Below, piece after piece: positions 17,271-24,478 of a stretch of 64,000 nt of DNA. The notes below the pieces were generated by a model, which saw only the letters and a list, made by a program, of their open reading frames with translations, ran no database searches and had not been told where the DNA came from. This DNA comes from DASQFI01 sp035633215. Its GTDB lineage: Bacteria; Acidobacteriota; Vicinamibacteria; Vicinamibacterales; SCN-69-37. The DNA lies in assembly GCA_035633215.1 (NCBI GenBank), contig DASQFI010000055.1, forward strand, positions 1 to 64,000, written 5' to 3'. Positions within the stretch are counted from its first letter, which is position 1, and each line of letters begins with the position of its first letter. A program made the translations under genes and the position numbers.

Positions 17271-18242
17271 ATGATTCCGGCGGTGCGCAGGACCATCCTC
17301 ACCCTCATCGCGCTGGCTGTCGGCGCGGCGTTGCTGGTGTGGCAGGTGCAGCTCGTCGGCGTCGACCGCATCTCGAGCGGACTCCGCACGATCGGCTGGG
17401 GTTTCCTGGCGATCCTGCTCCTGTCGTTCCTGCGGTTTTTGGCCCGATCGATCGCCTGGACGACGCTGATCGGGCAGCGGGTACCGCTCATGCGGGCGGT
17501 GGCGGCAACGATCAGCGGCGACGCCCTGGGAAACGTCACCCCGTTGAGCCTGCTCGTCAGCGAGCCGACGAAGGCGATGTACCTCGATAGCGGGACGGGA
17601 TCGTCGCGCTCGCTGGCGGCGCTCACGGCCGAGAACTTCTTTTACAGCGTGTCCGTGGGCATCTACGTGACGCTCGGCACGGCCGCGATGCTGCGCACGT
17701 TCCCGCTCCCTGGAGAGATTCATTTCGCGGGGATCACGGCGCTCGTCCTGATGGCGGGCGTGCTCGTCGCGGCCGCGTGGACGGCCTGGCAGAAACCTTC
17801 GCTCGCGAGCACGATCCTCTCCGGGTTGCCATTCCGCCGGCTGACCGCGATCGTCGACCGTGTCCGCGACTTTGAAGTTCAGACATACGGATCGGCCGGC
17901 CGGCAAGGCGGCCGCCTCGTCGTTGTCTTTCTCTGCGAGGCGACCTTCCATCTACTGAGCTTCCTCGAGGCCTGGCTCACGATCTGGTTGATCACGGACC
18001 TCTCGGCTCCCCTCTTCGCGCTGGTGCTCGACACGTTCAACCGCATCGTGAACATCGTCGCGAAGATGATTCCGTTCCGAATCGGCGTCGATCAGGTCAC
18101 ATCGGAGAGCGTGGCCGTCGCGATCGGCCTCGCGCCGGCCATCGGCACGACGGTCTCGCTGATTCGCACCGGGCGGATGGCGGTGTGGGCGGCAGTGGGA
18201 TTGGCGCTGCTGACGAAGAGGGGCTTGCGGCGTGGGGCTTGA
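17271..18242 (+). CDS. Lysylphosphatidylglycerol synthase/UPF0104-type membrane protein
   Basis: The ~323-residue polytopic membrane protein resembles the AglD/UPF0104 flippase-like region. Typical features are the N-terminal TM, the LRFLARSIAWTTLIG segment, the GNVTPLSLLVSEPTKA motif and the late PFRIGVDQVTSES motif. Such proteins are thought to move or modify lipid-linked substrates. It lacks the soluble transferase domain of MprF. The ATG at 17271 gives a normal N-terminal TM; a GTG at 17244 is an alternative. It is divergent from the DUF4203 gene. Confidence 0.8.
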   Translation: MIPAVRRTILTLIALAVGAALLVWQVQLVGVDRISSGLRTIGWGFLAILLLSFLRFLARSIAWTTLIGQRVPLMRAVAATISGDALGNVTPLSLLVSEPTKAMYLDSGTGSSRSLAALTAENFFYSVSVGIYVTLGTAAMLRTFPLPGEIHFAGITALVLMAGVLVAAAWTAWQKPSLASTILSGLPFRRLTAIVDRVRDFEVQTYGSAGRQGGRLVVVFLCEATFHLLSFLEAWLTIWLITDLSAPLFALVLDTFNRIVNIVAKMIPFRIGVDQVTSESVAVAIGLAPAIGTTVSLIRTGRMAVWAAVGLALLTKRGLRRGA

Positions 18243-18255
18243 GGCGTGGGACACC

Positions 18256-18526
18256 GGTCCCGAAGCGCAGGTGCGTTGCCGCGGCGACCGACTTGGAGCG
18301 ACGCGATGCGCGGCAGTCTGAAACCGCGCCGGAGTGAGCGCGGCCTGCGAGGGCCGGCTCCGTTAGGCCGCCGAGCCCAGTTGAAGTCCTTTTCTGAAGG
18401 GCGAAGGCGTTCGGCCGAATAGGAGACGGCCCGACGGGCGCGAGATCGCAGGCCGCGCGAACGAGGCGGCGGTTTCGAGCGTCGCTCCCGGAGGTCGCCA
18501 CGGCAACGCACCTGCGCTTCGGGACC
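18256..18526. repeat. Dispersed repeat family Y, copy 2, with ~33-bp terminal inverted repeats
   Basis: The left end begins GGTCCCGAAGCGCAGGTGCG and the right end is its reverse complement, with matching extension GTTGCCGYGGCGACC. The interior shares blocks with 10221-10466. The 271-bp size, strong terminal repeats and lack of coding content are those of a MITE. It lies between the flippase-like gene and recR. Confidence 0.8.
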
Positions 18527-18559
18527 CACCGCCGCGGCGGACTTGAGGTTCAGTCCGCC

Positions 18560-19156
18560 CTACATCTCCCGTCGCCCGTCGAGCGATCGCGCCATCGTGA
18601 ACTCGTCCGTGTAGTCGAGATCGGCGCCGACCGGGATGCCCATCGCAATGCGCGTGACGCGGACGGCGAGCGGCTTGAGCAGCTTGGCGAGGTAGAGTGC
18701 GGTGGCCTCCCCTTCGACCGTTGGATTGGTTGCGAGAATCACTTCCTCGACGCCGCCCTCGCCCACTCGCGACAGCAGACTCTTGATCTTGAGGTCGTCC
18801 GGGCCGATGCCCTGAAGCGGCGAGATCGTGCCCATGAGCACATGATACCGGCCCTTGAAGCCGCGGGTTTTCTCGATCGCCGCGACGTTTTCGGGTTGTT
18901 CGACGACGCAGATGAGCCGGCGATCGCGATCATCGGCGGTGCAGTACACGCAGGGATCGACGTCGGTGATGTTGCTGCAGAGCGTGCAGTAGGTCACGCG
19001 CTCCTTGACGGACAGCATCGCCGCGCAGAGCGCGTCTATTTCCTCACGCGGCGTTTTCAGGACGTGGTACGCAAGACGCTGGGCGCTTCGGGCACCGATG
19101 CCGGGCAGCCGCTGGAGCGCGGCCACCAGCTCGGCCAGCGGTTCCGACTTCGGCAT
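18560..19156 (-). CDS. recR: Recombination mediator RecR
   Basis: The 198-residue protein is full length for RecR. An N-terminal helix-hairpin-helix (LPGIGARSAQRLAYHVL) is followed by a four-cysteine zinc finger (CTLCSNITDVDPCVYC), a Toprim domain (ICVVEQPENVAAIE, LATNPTVEGEATALYL) and the C-terminal Walker-like part (MGIPVGADLDYTDEFTMARSL). RecR acts with RecO/RecF to load RecA at gaps. It is the last gene of the dnaX-ebfC-recR operon and starts at the stop codon of ebfC. Confidence 0.97.
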   Translation of the reverse strand: MPKSEPLAELVAALQRLPGIGARSAQRLAYHVLKTPREEIDALCAAMLSVKERVTYCTLCSNITDVDPCVYCTADDRDRRLICVVEQPENVAAIEKTRGFKGRYHVLMGTISPLQGIGPDDLKIKSLLSRVGEGGVEEVILATNPTVEGEATALYLAKLLKPLAVRVTRIAMGIPVGADLDYTDEFTMARSLDGRREM

Positions 19157-19455
19157 CAGGACATTCCGGGAATGCGCAGGCCGCCCATCATGCCCTGCAT
19201 CTGGCTGGCCAGTGCCTCGTCGACCTTGCGGTGCGCGTCGCTCACGGCCGCGACAATCAAGTCCTGCAGCATCTCGACGTCATCTTTCGACACGACCTCG
19301 GGATCGATCTTGATCGACTGCAGCTGCTTGTGCCCGCTGACGATGACAGTCACCATCCCGCCGCCGGCGGCGCCCTCGATGCGCATCTCGGCCATCTGCT
19401 TATGGAGGCGCTCCTGCATCTGCTGCGCCTGCTGCATCATCTGTTGAATGTTCAT
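19156..19455 (-). CDS. ebfC: Nucleoid-associated protein YbaB/EbfC
   Basis: The 99-residue protein has the family pattern: an N-terminal coiled helix rich in Q and M (MQQAQQMQERLHKQMAEM), the VIVSGHKQLQSIKIDPEVV core and the C-terminal DLIVAAVSDAHRKVDEALASQM helix. EbfC dimers bind DNA and the gene nearly always sits between dnaX and recR, as here. The start overlaps the dnaX stop by 4 nt. Confidence 0.96.
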   Translation of the reverse strand: MNIQQMMQQAQQMQERLHKQMAEMRIEGAAGGGMVTVIVSGHKQLQSIKIDPEVVSKDDVEMLQDLIVAAVSDAHRKVDEALASQMQGMMGGLRIPGMS

Positions 19456-21173
19456 TTGATCTCTTCCACATCCTCGATTTCGCCGCCGAAGACGTCGAGC
19501 ACCGCCTGCACGCCTGGATCGGCTTTCGCCCGCGCGCGCAAGGCCGATTTGTGCGCCACGGCCGGATCCTCGGCCGCCGCCGGCGCGGCCGCCGCCGCCC
19601 CTTCGCGCGCGACGATGGCAATCTTACGGCCACTCGTCGCGTGCGCCAATTGCTCGAGCCACGAGCGGCGGCCTTCGAGCTGAGCGCGCAGTCCTTTGTG
19701 CACGGGCGCGAAGGTAAAGACGACGGAGTCGCCTTCGGCTTCGACGCTCTTCGCCTGTGCGATCACCATGTGGTAGAAGCTCTTGTTCTGGTCGCGAACT
19801 GACGACAAGAGCTTTGTCTTGATGTCTGAGATCTGATCGCGGCCATTTTCTTTTTTTTGTGCTCGCGGGGCCCCACCACTAGCGCCCGAGCTGAAGGCGT
19901 GCCGCGGGCCCCGGGCGCTCGCTGCGAGGTTTTGTGTGTCCGGTGCGCTTTTCACGCTGCCACCAGCGGGCGTTCCTTCCGAAGTTCGAAGTTCCAAGTT
20001 CGAAGGTCGAAGTTTCCCCTGGGCCTGACCGGAACCGCCGCGCTCCAATCCGCCGATCAACTCCGTCAGCGGCGTGAGCTTTCGAAGATGAATCCACTTC
20101 ACGAGCGCCATTTCGAAGAGATGCCGCGGCTGCGATGACGCGCGGATGTCGGTCTCGGCTTTCGCGATGAGGTCGAAGGCGCGGATGAGGTCTTCGCGCG
20201 AGTAGTGTTCCGCGAGACCCTTGAGCCGGTCGCGCTCGTCCTCGCCCGCGATCTCCGGATCCGACAGGCGCGTCGGATCGATCTTCACGACCATCAGATC
20301 GCGCATCAGGCGGGCCAGCTCGCGGCAGACGATGCGCAGGTCGAAGCCCGACTCGACGACGACGCCGGCGAGGCGGAACGCGCCGGCCACGTCCTCACGC
20401 GCGACCGTCTCGGCGATCTCGAACTGCAGGTCGCGCCCGATGAGTCCGAGCACGGTGCTGACATCGGCGGACGTGACGCGATCGCTCGAAAACGCCAGAA
20501 TCTGATCGAGGGCCGAGAGCGCGTCGCGCATGCTGCCTTCGGCCGACCGCGCCACGAGCGCGATCGCCGCGTCGTCGATCTGCACCTTCTCGCGCGAGGT
20601 GACCGTTTTCAGCTGGTCGCGGATGGCCCCGAACGGCAGGGTCTTCAACTCGAAGACCTGCGATCGTGACTGGATGGTCGCCGGCACGGAATGAAGATCG
20701 GTCGTCGCCATCATGAATTTCACGTACGGCGGCGGTTCTTCGATCGACTTCAACAGGGCGTCGAACGCGCTTTTCGAGAGGCGATGGACCTCGTCGATGA
20801 TGAAGATCTTGAAGCGATCGCGCATCGGAGCGATGGCGAGCGGCTCGACGATGACCTCGCGCACGGCATCGACGCCCGTGTAGGTCGCGCCGTCGATCTC
20901 GAGAACGTCCATGTCGCGGCCGTCGGCGATTTCGAGGCACGCGTCGCACGTGCCGCATGGCTCGGGCGTCGGGCCCGTCACGCAGTTCAGCGCGCGCGCC
21001 AGAATCCTCGCCGTCGTCGTCTTCCCGACGCCGCGCGGCCCCGCGAAGATGAACGACTGCGCCAGCCGGCCCGACCCGATGGCGTTCTTGAGCGTCTCGA
21101 CGACGCCGCGCTGGCCGATGACGTCCTCGAACCGCTGCGGCCGCCATTTGCGTGCGAGGGCGAGATAAGGCAT
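19452..21173 (-). CDS. dnaX: DNA polymerase III subunit gamma/tau
   Basis: The 573-residue protein has the AAA+ clamp-loader core: Walker A FAGPRGVGKTTTARILA, a four-cysteine zinc module, Walker B FIIDEVHRLS, and domain III to about residue 370. A long low-complexity linker leads to the tau C-terminal domain. It loads the beta clamp and, in the tau form, binds polymerase and helicase. A run of eight A residues sits in the linker at codons 438-440 (19851-19858) and could yield a shorter gamma form. The linker also holds short GTTCGAA-type repeats (about 19980-20010). It is first in the operon with ebfC and recR. Confidence 0.96.
   Translation of the reverse strand: MPYLALARKWRPQRFEDVIGQRGVVETLKNAIGSGRLAQSFIFAGPRGVGKTTTARILARALNCVTGPTPEPCGTCDACLEIADGRDMDVLEIDGATYTGVDAVREVIVEPLAIAPMRDRFKIFIIDEVHRLSKSAFDALLKSIEEPPPYVKFMMATTDLHSVPATIQSRSQVFELKTLPFGAIRDQLKTVTSREKVQIDDAAIALVARSAEGSMRDALSALDQILAFSSDRVTSADVSTVLGLIGRDLQFEIAETVAREDVAGAFRLAGVVVESGFDLRIVCRELARLMRDLMVVKIDPTRLSDPEIAGEDERDRLKGLAEHYSREDLIRAFDLIAKAETDIRASSQPRHLFEMALVKWIHLRKLTPLTELIGGLERGGSGQAQGKLRPSNLELRTSEGTPAGGSVKSAPDTQNLAASARGPRHAFSSGASGGAPRAQKKENGRDQISDIKTKLLSSVRDQNKSFYHMVIAQAKSVEAEGDSVVFTFAPVHKGLRAQLEGRRSWLEQLAHATSGRKIAIVAREGAAAAAPAAAEDPAVAHKSALRARAKADPGVQAVLDVFGGEIEDVEEIK
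19851..19858 (-). promoter_or_regulatory. Possible slippage site in dnaX (A8 run)
   Basis: Codons read CAA AAA AAA GAA AAT on the minus strand. Skipping one A leads to TGA about 30 codons on (ending ...ACA TGG TGA), giving a product near 466 residues. An added A reads on to TAA after about 75 codons. Homopolymer slippage is a known way to make gamma from dnaX in Thermus. Here it is only suggested by the run and its position before the tau-specific domain. Confidence 0.45.
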
Positions 21174-21186
21174 GAAAGGATCGACT

Positions 21187-21308
21187 AACTGAGAACTGAG
21201 AACTCAGAAACGTGAGCCTTTGATCAAGAGCGTCGAACGTTGAACGCGAATCTGTTGCACGGAACCGCCCTCAGAACCCAAGTTCTAAGTTCTCAGTTCT
21301 GAGTTAAC
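21187..21308. repeat. Inverted pair of AACTGAGAACTGAGAACTC-type sequences
   Basis: AACTGAGAACTGAGAACTCAG (about 21188) and TTCTAAGTTCTCAGTTCTGAG (about 21283) are inverted copies flanking roughly 70 bp between dnaX and the SRP RNA gene. They could form a stem upstream of dnaX. The function is unknown. Confidence 0.55.
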
Positions 21309-21325
21309 AAATGCTTTTCAGTACC

Positions 21326-21447
21326 ACGCCCCCGACCGCGGCCCGGAGGGCCTGCGGCACAGCACAGGATCGACTTAGCGCTGCTGCCTTCCGGCCCTGA
21401 CGCGGTTCGTCGGCTGAACTTGCACAGGGTCCGGACCGCGGTCCGAC
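21326..21447 (-). ncRNA. ffs: Signal recognition particle RNA (small bacterial type)
   Basis: The reverse complement contains the SRP RNA apical domain: GTCAGGGCCGGAAGGCAGCA, with the GTGCAAGTTCAGCCGACGAA and GCGCTAAGTCGATCCTGTGC arms. Outer arms GACCGCGG and CCGCGGTC close the hairpin. The RNA works with Ffh in membrane targeting. Location just upstream of dnaX is common. The ends are approximate. Confidence 0.93.
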
Positions 21448-21514
21448 GCGCAGACTCCAGCGCAGTCTATCACCCGAAAACCGGGTGTAGGATCCCGGCG
21501 TTCGGGAATTCACG

Positions 21515-22243
21515 TTGATGATGGCGACGTCGAACGGCACGCTGCTCGAGTGGGTCTCCGGCGAGGGTCAGGTACGGCGCCGCGACGGTACGACCGTCGG
21601 CACTCGACATTACGACATCGAAGTGTGGCAGCACGGGAATCCTGCCGCGCATCCAGGTGCGGGCCCAGGGACTGCGCCACCCACTTCTCTCAGAATCTCG
21701 ATCGATTTCTCGGACGCCGAGCGCGCCGAGTTCGCGACCAAAGGGACCGAGCTGCTTCTGCTTCTCGAAGACGGCCGGCAGGTCGAGTTCGTCGTCCGCG
21801 ACGTCAAGGGAACGATCGTCCCGAAACAGGGCGAGTTGCGACGCCGAAGGCCGCCCCGAGCCCTGGGATTGGCGGCTTTGCTGATTCTCGCCGGGTTGGC
21901 GTACCTCGTCACACAGTTCGGCATCGGCTCCGTGTTCGTGTCGTGGTTCGCGACGACGCCGTACGCGCTCCCTGTTGGATTGGCCCTGCTCGCATTGGCC
22001 GTGGTCGTGGTGGGCATGAAGGTGGCGCCGCGGAGCCGCCAGCCCGGGTATTTCATGTTCGGTGTCGTCCTCGTCGCGATTGGCATCGTGTCGCTGTATG
22101 CGCTTCCGATCGGCACGCTGCTCATTGTGAAAAAGGTGGGCGGACCCGATGAGCTCGGTGGAATCCTGGCGGTCCTCGCAATGGCCTTCGGGGGAATGCT
22201 CCTCATCGGCGGCGGCTGGGCGGCGATTAGCGACGCGTGGTGA
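21515..22243 (+). CDS. Membrane protein of unknown function
   Basis: The 242-residue protein has a soluble N-terminal domain of about 115 residues with a beta-rich pattern (HYDIEVWQHG, LRISIDFSDAERAEF, LLLLLEDGRQVEFVVRDVKGTIV). Four hydrophobic helices follow, at about 120-240. The soluble part resembles in layout the small protein at 26663-26956, which also has LKLEDGRRLPFSITDTGGKIV. I do not recognise a named family. Two adjacent ATGs (21515, 21518) are possible starts and no strong ribosome site is visible. Confidence 0.65.
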   Translation: MMMATSNGTLLEWVSGEGQVRRRDGTTVGTRHYDIEVWQHGNPAAHPGAGPGTAPPTSLRISIDFSDAERAEFATKGTELLLLLEDGRQVEFVVRDVKGTIVPKQGELRRRRPPRALGLAALLILAGLAYLVTQFGIGSVFVSWFATTPYALPVGLALLALAVVVVGMKVAPRSRQPGYFMFGVVLVAIGIVSLYALPIGTLLIVKKVGGPDELGGILAVLAMAFGGMLLIGGGWAAISDAW

Positions 22244-22342
22244 GCTTTACCATTTTTGAAACTCCATTACGAATTGGGTTTTCCTGTTGGCCCGCCTTTT
22301 GGATCTATCACCCGGGTTTCCGCACTTTCAGGGAGGATCTCA

Positions 22343-23527
22343 ATGCGTCGTGCTGTCTTTTTGGTAATTTTGTCATCCGTGGTGGCGATATCGAGTACGG
22401 CCGGAATGGCTCAACGGCCGGCCGCCAGCTTTCCGGTCATCGTGGTGTTCCGCGGCAACGCTCCGCTGTCGAATCACCGGGCCGACTTTCGCGCCGATGA
22501 GCGTGCGGCGGCTGACCCCGATGCGTGGGGATATCTCGACCGCGACGTCGTCGGCAGTGTGATGGCGCTCGAACGGCGCCATGGCTTCCGTGCGGACCAT
22601 GTCTACAGCGCGGCGCTCCGTGGGTTCGCGGCGCGGCTGAGCAGTCGTCAAATCGACGCGCTCGAACAGGATCCGGACATCGCGCTCGTGGAGCCGGACG
22701 GCACGATGTTCGTCGCCGCTCAGACAGTTCCGTGGGGTGTCGCGCGTATCGACGGCGGTCAAAGCGTGTCCAACGTGAACGCCTACATCATTGACACCGG
22801 AATCGACACAGAGCACGCCGATCTGAATGTCGTCGGCCACGTCAAGTTTGCCGGCGGTCCGAACAGCGACTGCCACGGCCATGGCACGCACGTCGCCGGC
22901 ACTGTTGCCGCGCGAAACAACACGATTGATGTGCTGGGCGTGGCGGCGGGGGCGAGCCTGACAGGCGTCAAGGTCCTGGGGTGCGGCGGCACCGGATCGA
23001 CGTCGGGAGTCATCAAAGGCGTCGATTGGGTGACGAGTAATGCCGTCGAGCCGGCCATCGCCAACATGAGCCTCGGCGGCGGCGTGAGCACCGCGCTCGA
23101 CAACGCCGTCAAAGCCTCGGCGAACAGCGGCGTGTTCTATTCCGTCGCCGCGGGCAACTCCGGTGCGGACGCCTGCACGTCCTCGCCGGCCCGTGCCGGC
23201 ACACACAACGGCGTCATGACGACGGCCGCGACCGACAGCAACGACAACGAAGCGTCGTGGAGCAACTTCGGATCGTGCGTGGACATCTGGGCGCCGGGCG
23301 TGAGCATCCTGTCGACCAGGAACAAAGGCGGCACCACCACCATGTCCGGAACCTCGATGGCCGCGCCGCACGTCGGCGGGGCGGGGGCGGTGTATCTGTC
23401 GCTCAATCCAGGTATGGGCCCGGCGGACGTGGAAGCCGCTCTCAAAGGCAGCGCCGTCGCCACCGGTACGACCAGCAAGAATGGAGCGCCCATCAAGCTG
23501 GTTTGTGTGGGCAGCTGCCTGCCCTGA
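22343..23527 (+). CDS. Secreted subtilisin-like serine protease (S8, proteinase K type)
   Basis: The 394-residue preproprotease has a signal peptide (first ~24 residues), an I9-type propeptide to about residue 120 (FPVIVVFRGNAPL, YSAALRGFAARLSSRQIDALEQDPDIALVEPDG) and an S8 catalytic domain. Catalytic residues are Asp in YIIDTGIDTEHADL (about 150), His in CHGHGTHVAGT (about 178), oxyanion Asn in AAGNSG and Ser in MSGTSMAAPHV (about 336). The ATG at 22343 follows GGGAGG. It sits just upstream of a PrcB-like gene, which fits a protease plus accessory pair. Confidence 0.93.
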   Translation: MRRAVFLVILSSVVAISSTAGMAQRPAASFPVIVVFRGNAPLSNHRADFRADERAAADPDAWGYLDRDVVGSVMALERRHGFRADHVYSAALRGFAARLSSRQIDALEQDPDIALVEPDGTMFVAAQTVPWGVARIDGGQSVSNVNAYIIDTGIDTEHADLNVVGHVKFAGGPNSDCHGHGTHVAGTVAARNNTIDVLGVAAGASLTGVKVLGCGGTGSTSGVIKGVDWVTSNAVEPAIANMSLGGGVSTALDNAVKASANSGVFYSVAAGNSGADACTSSPARAGTHNGVMTTAATDSNDNEASWSNFGSCVDIWAPGVSILSTRNKGGTTTMSGTSMAAPHVGGAGAVYLSLNPGMGPADVEAALKGSAVATGTTSKNGAPIKLVCVGSCLP

Positions 23528-23640
23528 GCTGAACCGGCAGGACACACCCGCCTGCCCTGAGCGAGTCGAAGAGGCCGCCCGGGACGCACTCACGGAGACG
23601 TGTATATTCCGTCCCCACGATAGCGCGATAGGATGAGTAC

Positions 23641-24072
23641 GTGCTGCCGTTAATGGCTGGCAAACGGCTCATCCTCTGGTTGCTTCTTGCGCAGGCGGTC
23701 GTGTCGACATCCATCTCGTTCACCACGGTCGCCCAGGGCGGCAGGAGTCAGATCCAGGAACCGCGTCAGGTGGTGGTGCGAACGGCCGCCGACTGGCAGA
23801 CGCTCTGGACGACGCACGATTCAGCGCCCGCGCCGACTGTCGACTTTTCACGCGTGATCGTGGTGGGCGTCTTTCTCGGAACACGGCCGACGGCCGGGTT
23901 CAGTGTTCGTATTACCGCGGTCACAGCCAAAGAGACCAGCGCCGTAGTGGAATACGTCGAGGGGCGACCCCGAGCGGGCGCGATGACGGCGCAAGTGATC
24001 ACCTCTCCCTTTCACCTCGTGAGCGTGCCGCGCAAGATTGAGACCGTCGAATTCAAAAAAATCGAAAAGTGA
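23641..24072 (+). CDS. Secreted PrcB-domain protein
   Basis: The 143-residue protein has an N-terminal signal or membrane segment (LILWLLLAQAVVSTSISFT). The remainder matches the PrcB C-terminal domain: VVVRTAADWQTLWTTHDSAPAPTVD-type start, VIVVGVFLGTRPTAGFSVRI and a final VSVPRKIETVEF strand. PrcB is a subunit of a protease complex in Treponema (dentilisin); its place directly after a subtilisin gene supports an accessory or propeptide-processing role. The GTG at 23641 has AGGATGAG upstream; an ATG at 23653 is an alternative. Confidence 0.75.
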   Translation: MLPLMAGKRLILWLLLAQAVVSTSISFTTVAQGGRSQIQEPRQVVVRTAADWQTLWTTHDSAPAPTVDFSRVIVVGVFLGTRPTAGFSVRITAVTAKETSAVVEYVEGRPRAGAMTAQVITSPFHLVSVPRKIETVEFKKIEK

Positions 24073-24085
24073 GGGCTCTCAGCCG

Positions 24086-24430
24086 ATGCCCACTTACAAA
24101 CCAGACGACCCCGGAGAACGACCGCTCGACGAGACTCCGATCCCGCCGGTCAGAGACAACCGCGATGCCAGCCGGTTCGAGCTCGAAGTCGATGGACAGA
24201 TCGCGCTCCTGCGATACCAGCGCACGGCGACGACGCTCGCGCTCGTGCATACCGAAGTTCCCGAGCCACTGCGGGGCCGGCACCTCGGCGACGCCCTGGC
24301 AAAGGCCGGAATCGACGCCGCGCAGGCCGAGGGCCTCACTCTGGTCATCCACTGCCCGTTCGTGCGCGCGTATTTGCGCAAGCATCCCGAAGGCCAACAC
24401 ACCTGGCTGGAGCCCGTTCGGCGTCCGTAG
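24086..24430 (+). CDS. GNAT-like N-acetyltransferase (YjdJ type), copy 1
   Basis: The 114-residue protein shows the short GCN5-related fold of the YidJ/YjdJ group: FELEVDGQIALLRYQRTATTLALVHTEVPEPLRGRHLGDALAKAGIDAA, in which the RGRHLGD-type loop binds acetyl-CoA, then HCPFVRAYLRKHPE. The ATG at 24086 is used because an earlier start would overlap the PrcB-like gene. A close paralogue lies at 26245-26634, on the other side of the VWFA gene. Confidence 0.8.
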   Translation: MPTYKPDDPGERPLDETPIPPVRDNRDASRFELEVDGQIALLRYQRTATTLALVHTEVPEPLRGRHLGDALAKAGIDAAQAEGLTLVIHCPFVRAYLRKHPEGQHTWLEPVRRP

Positions 24431-24478
24431 GACGCGGGGTAATCTGCCCGTCATCGCGCGACGTATCCTATCCATGCC

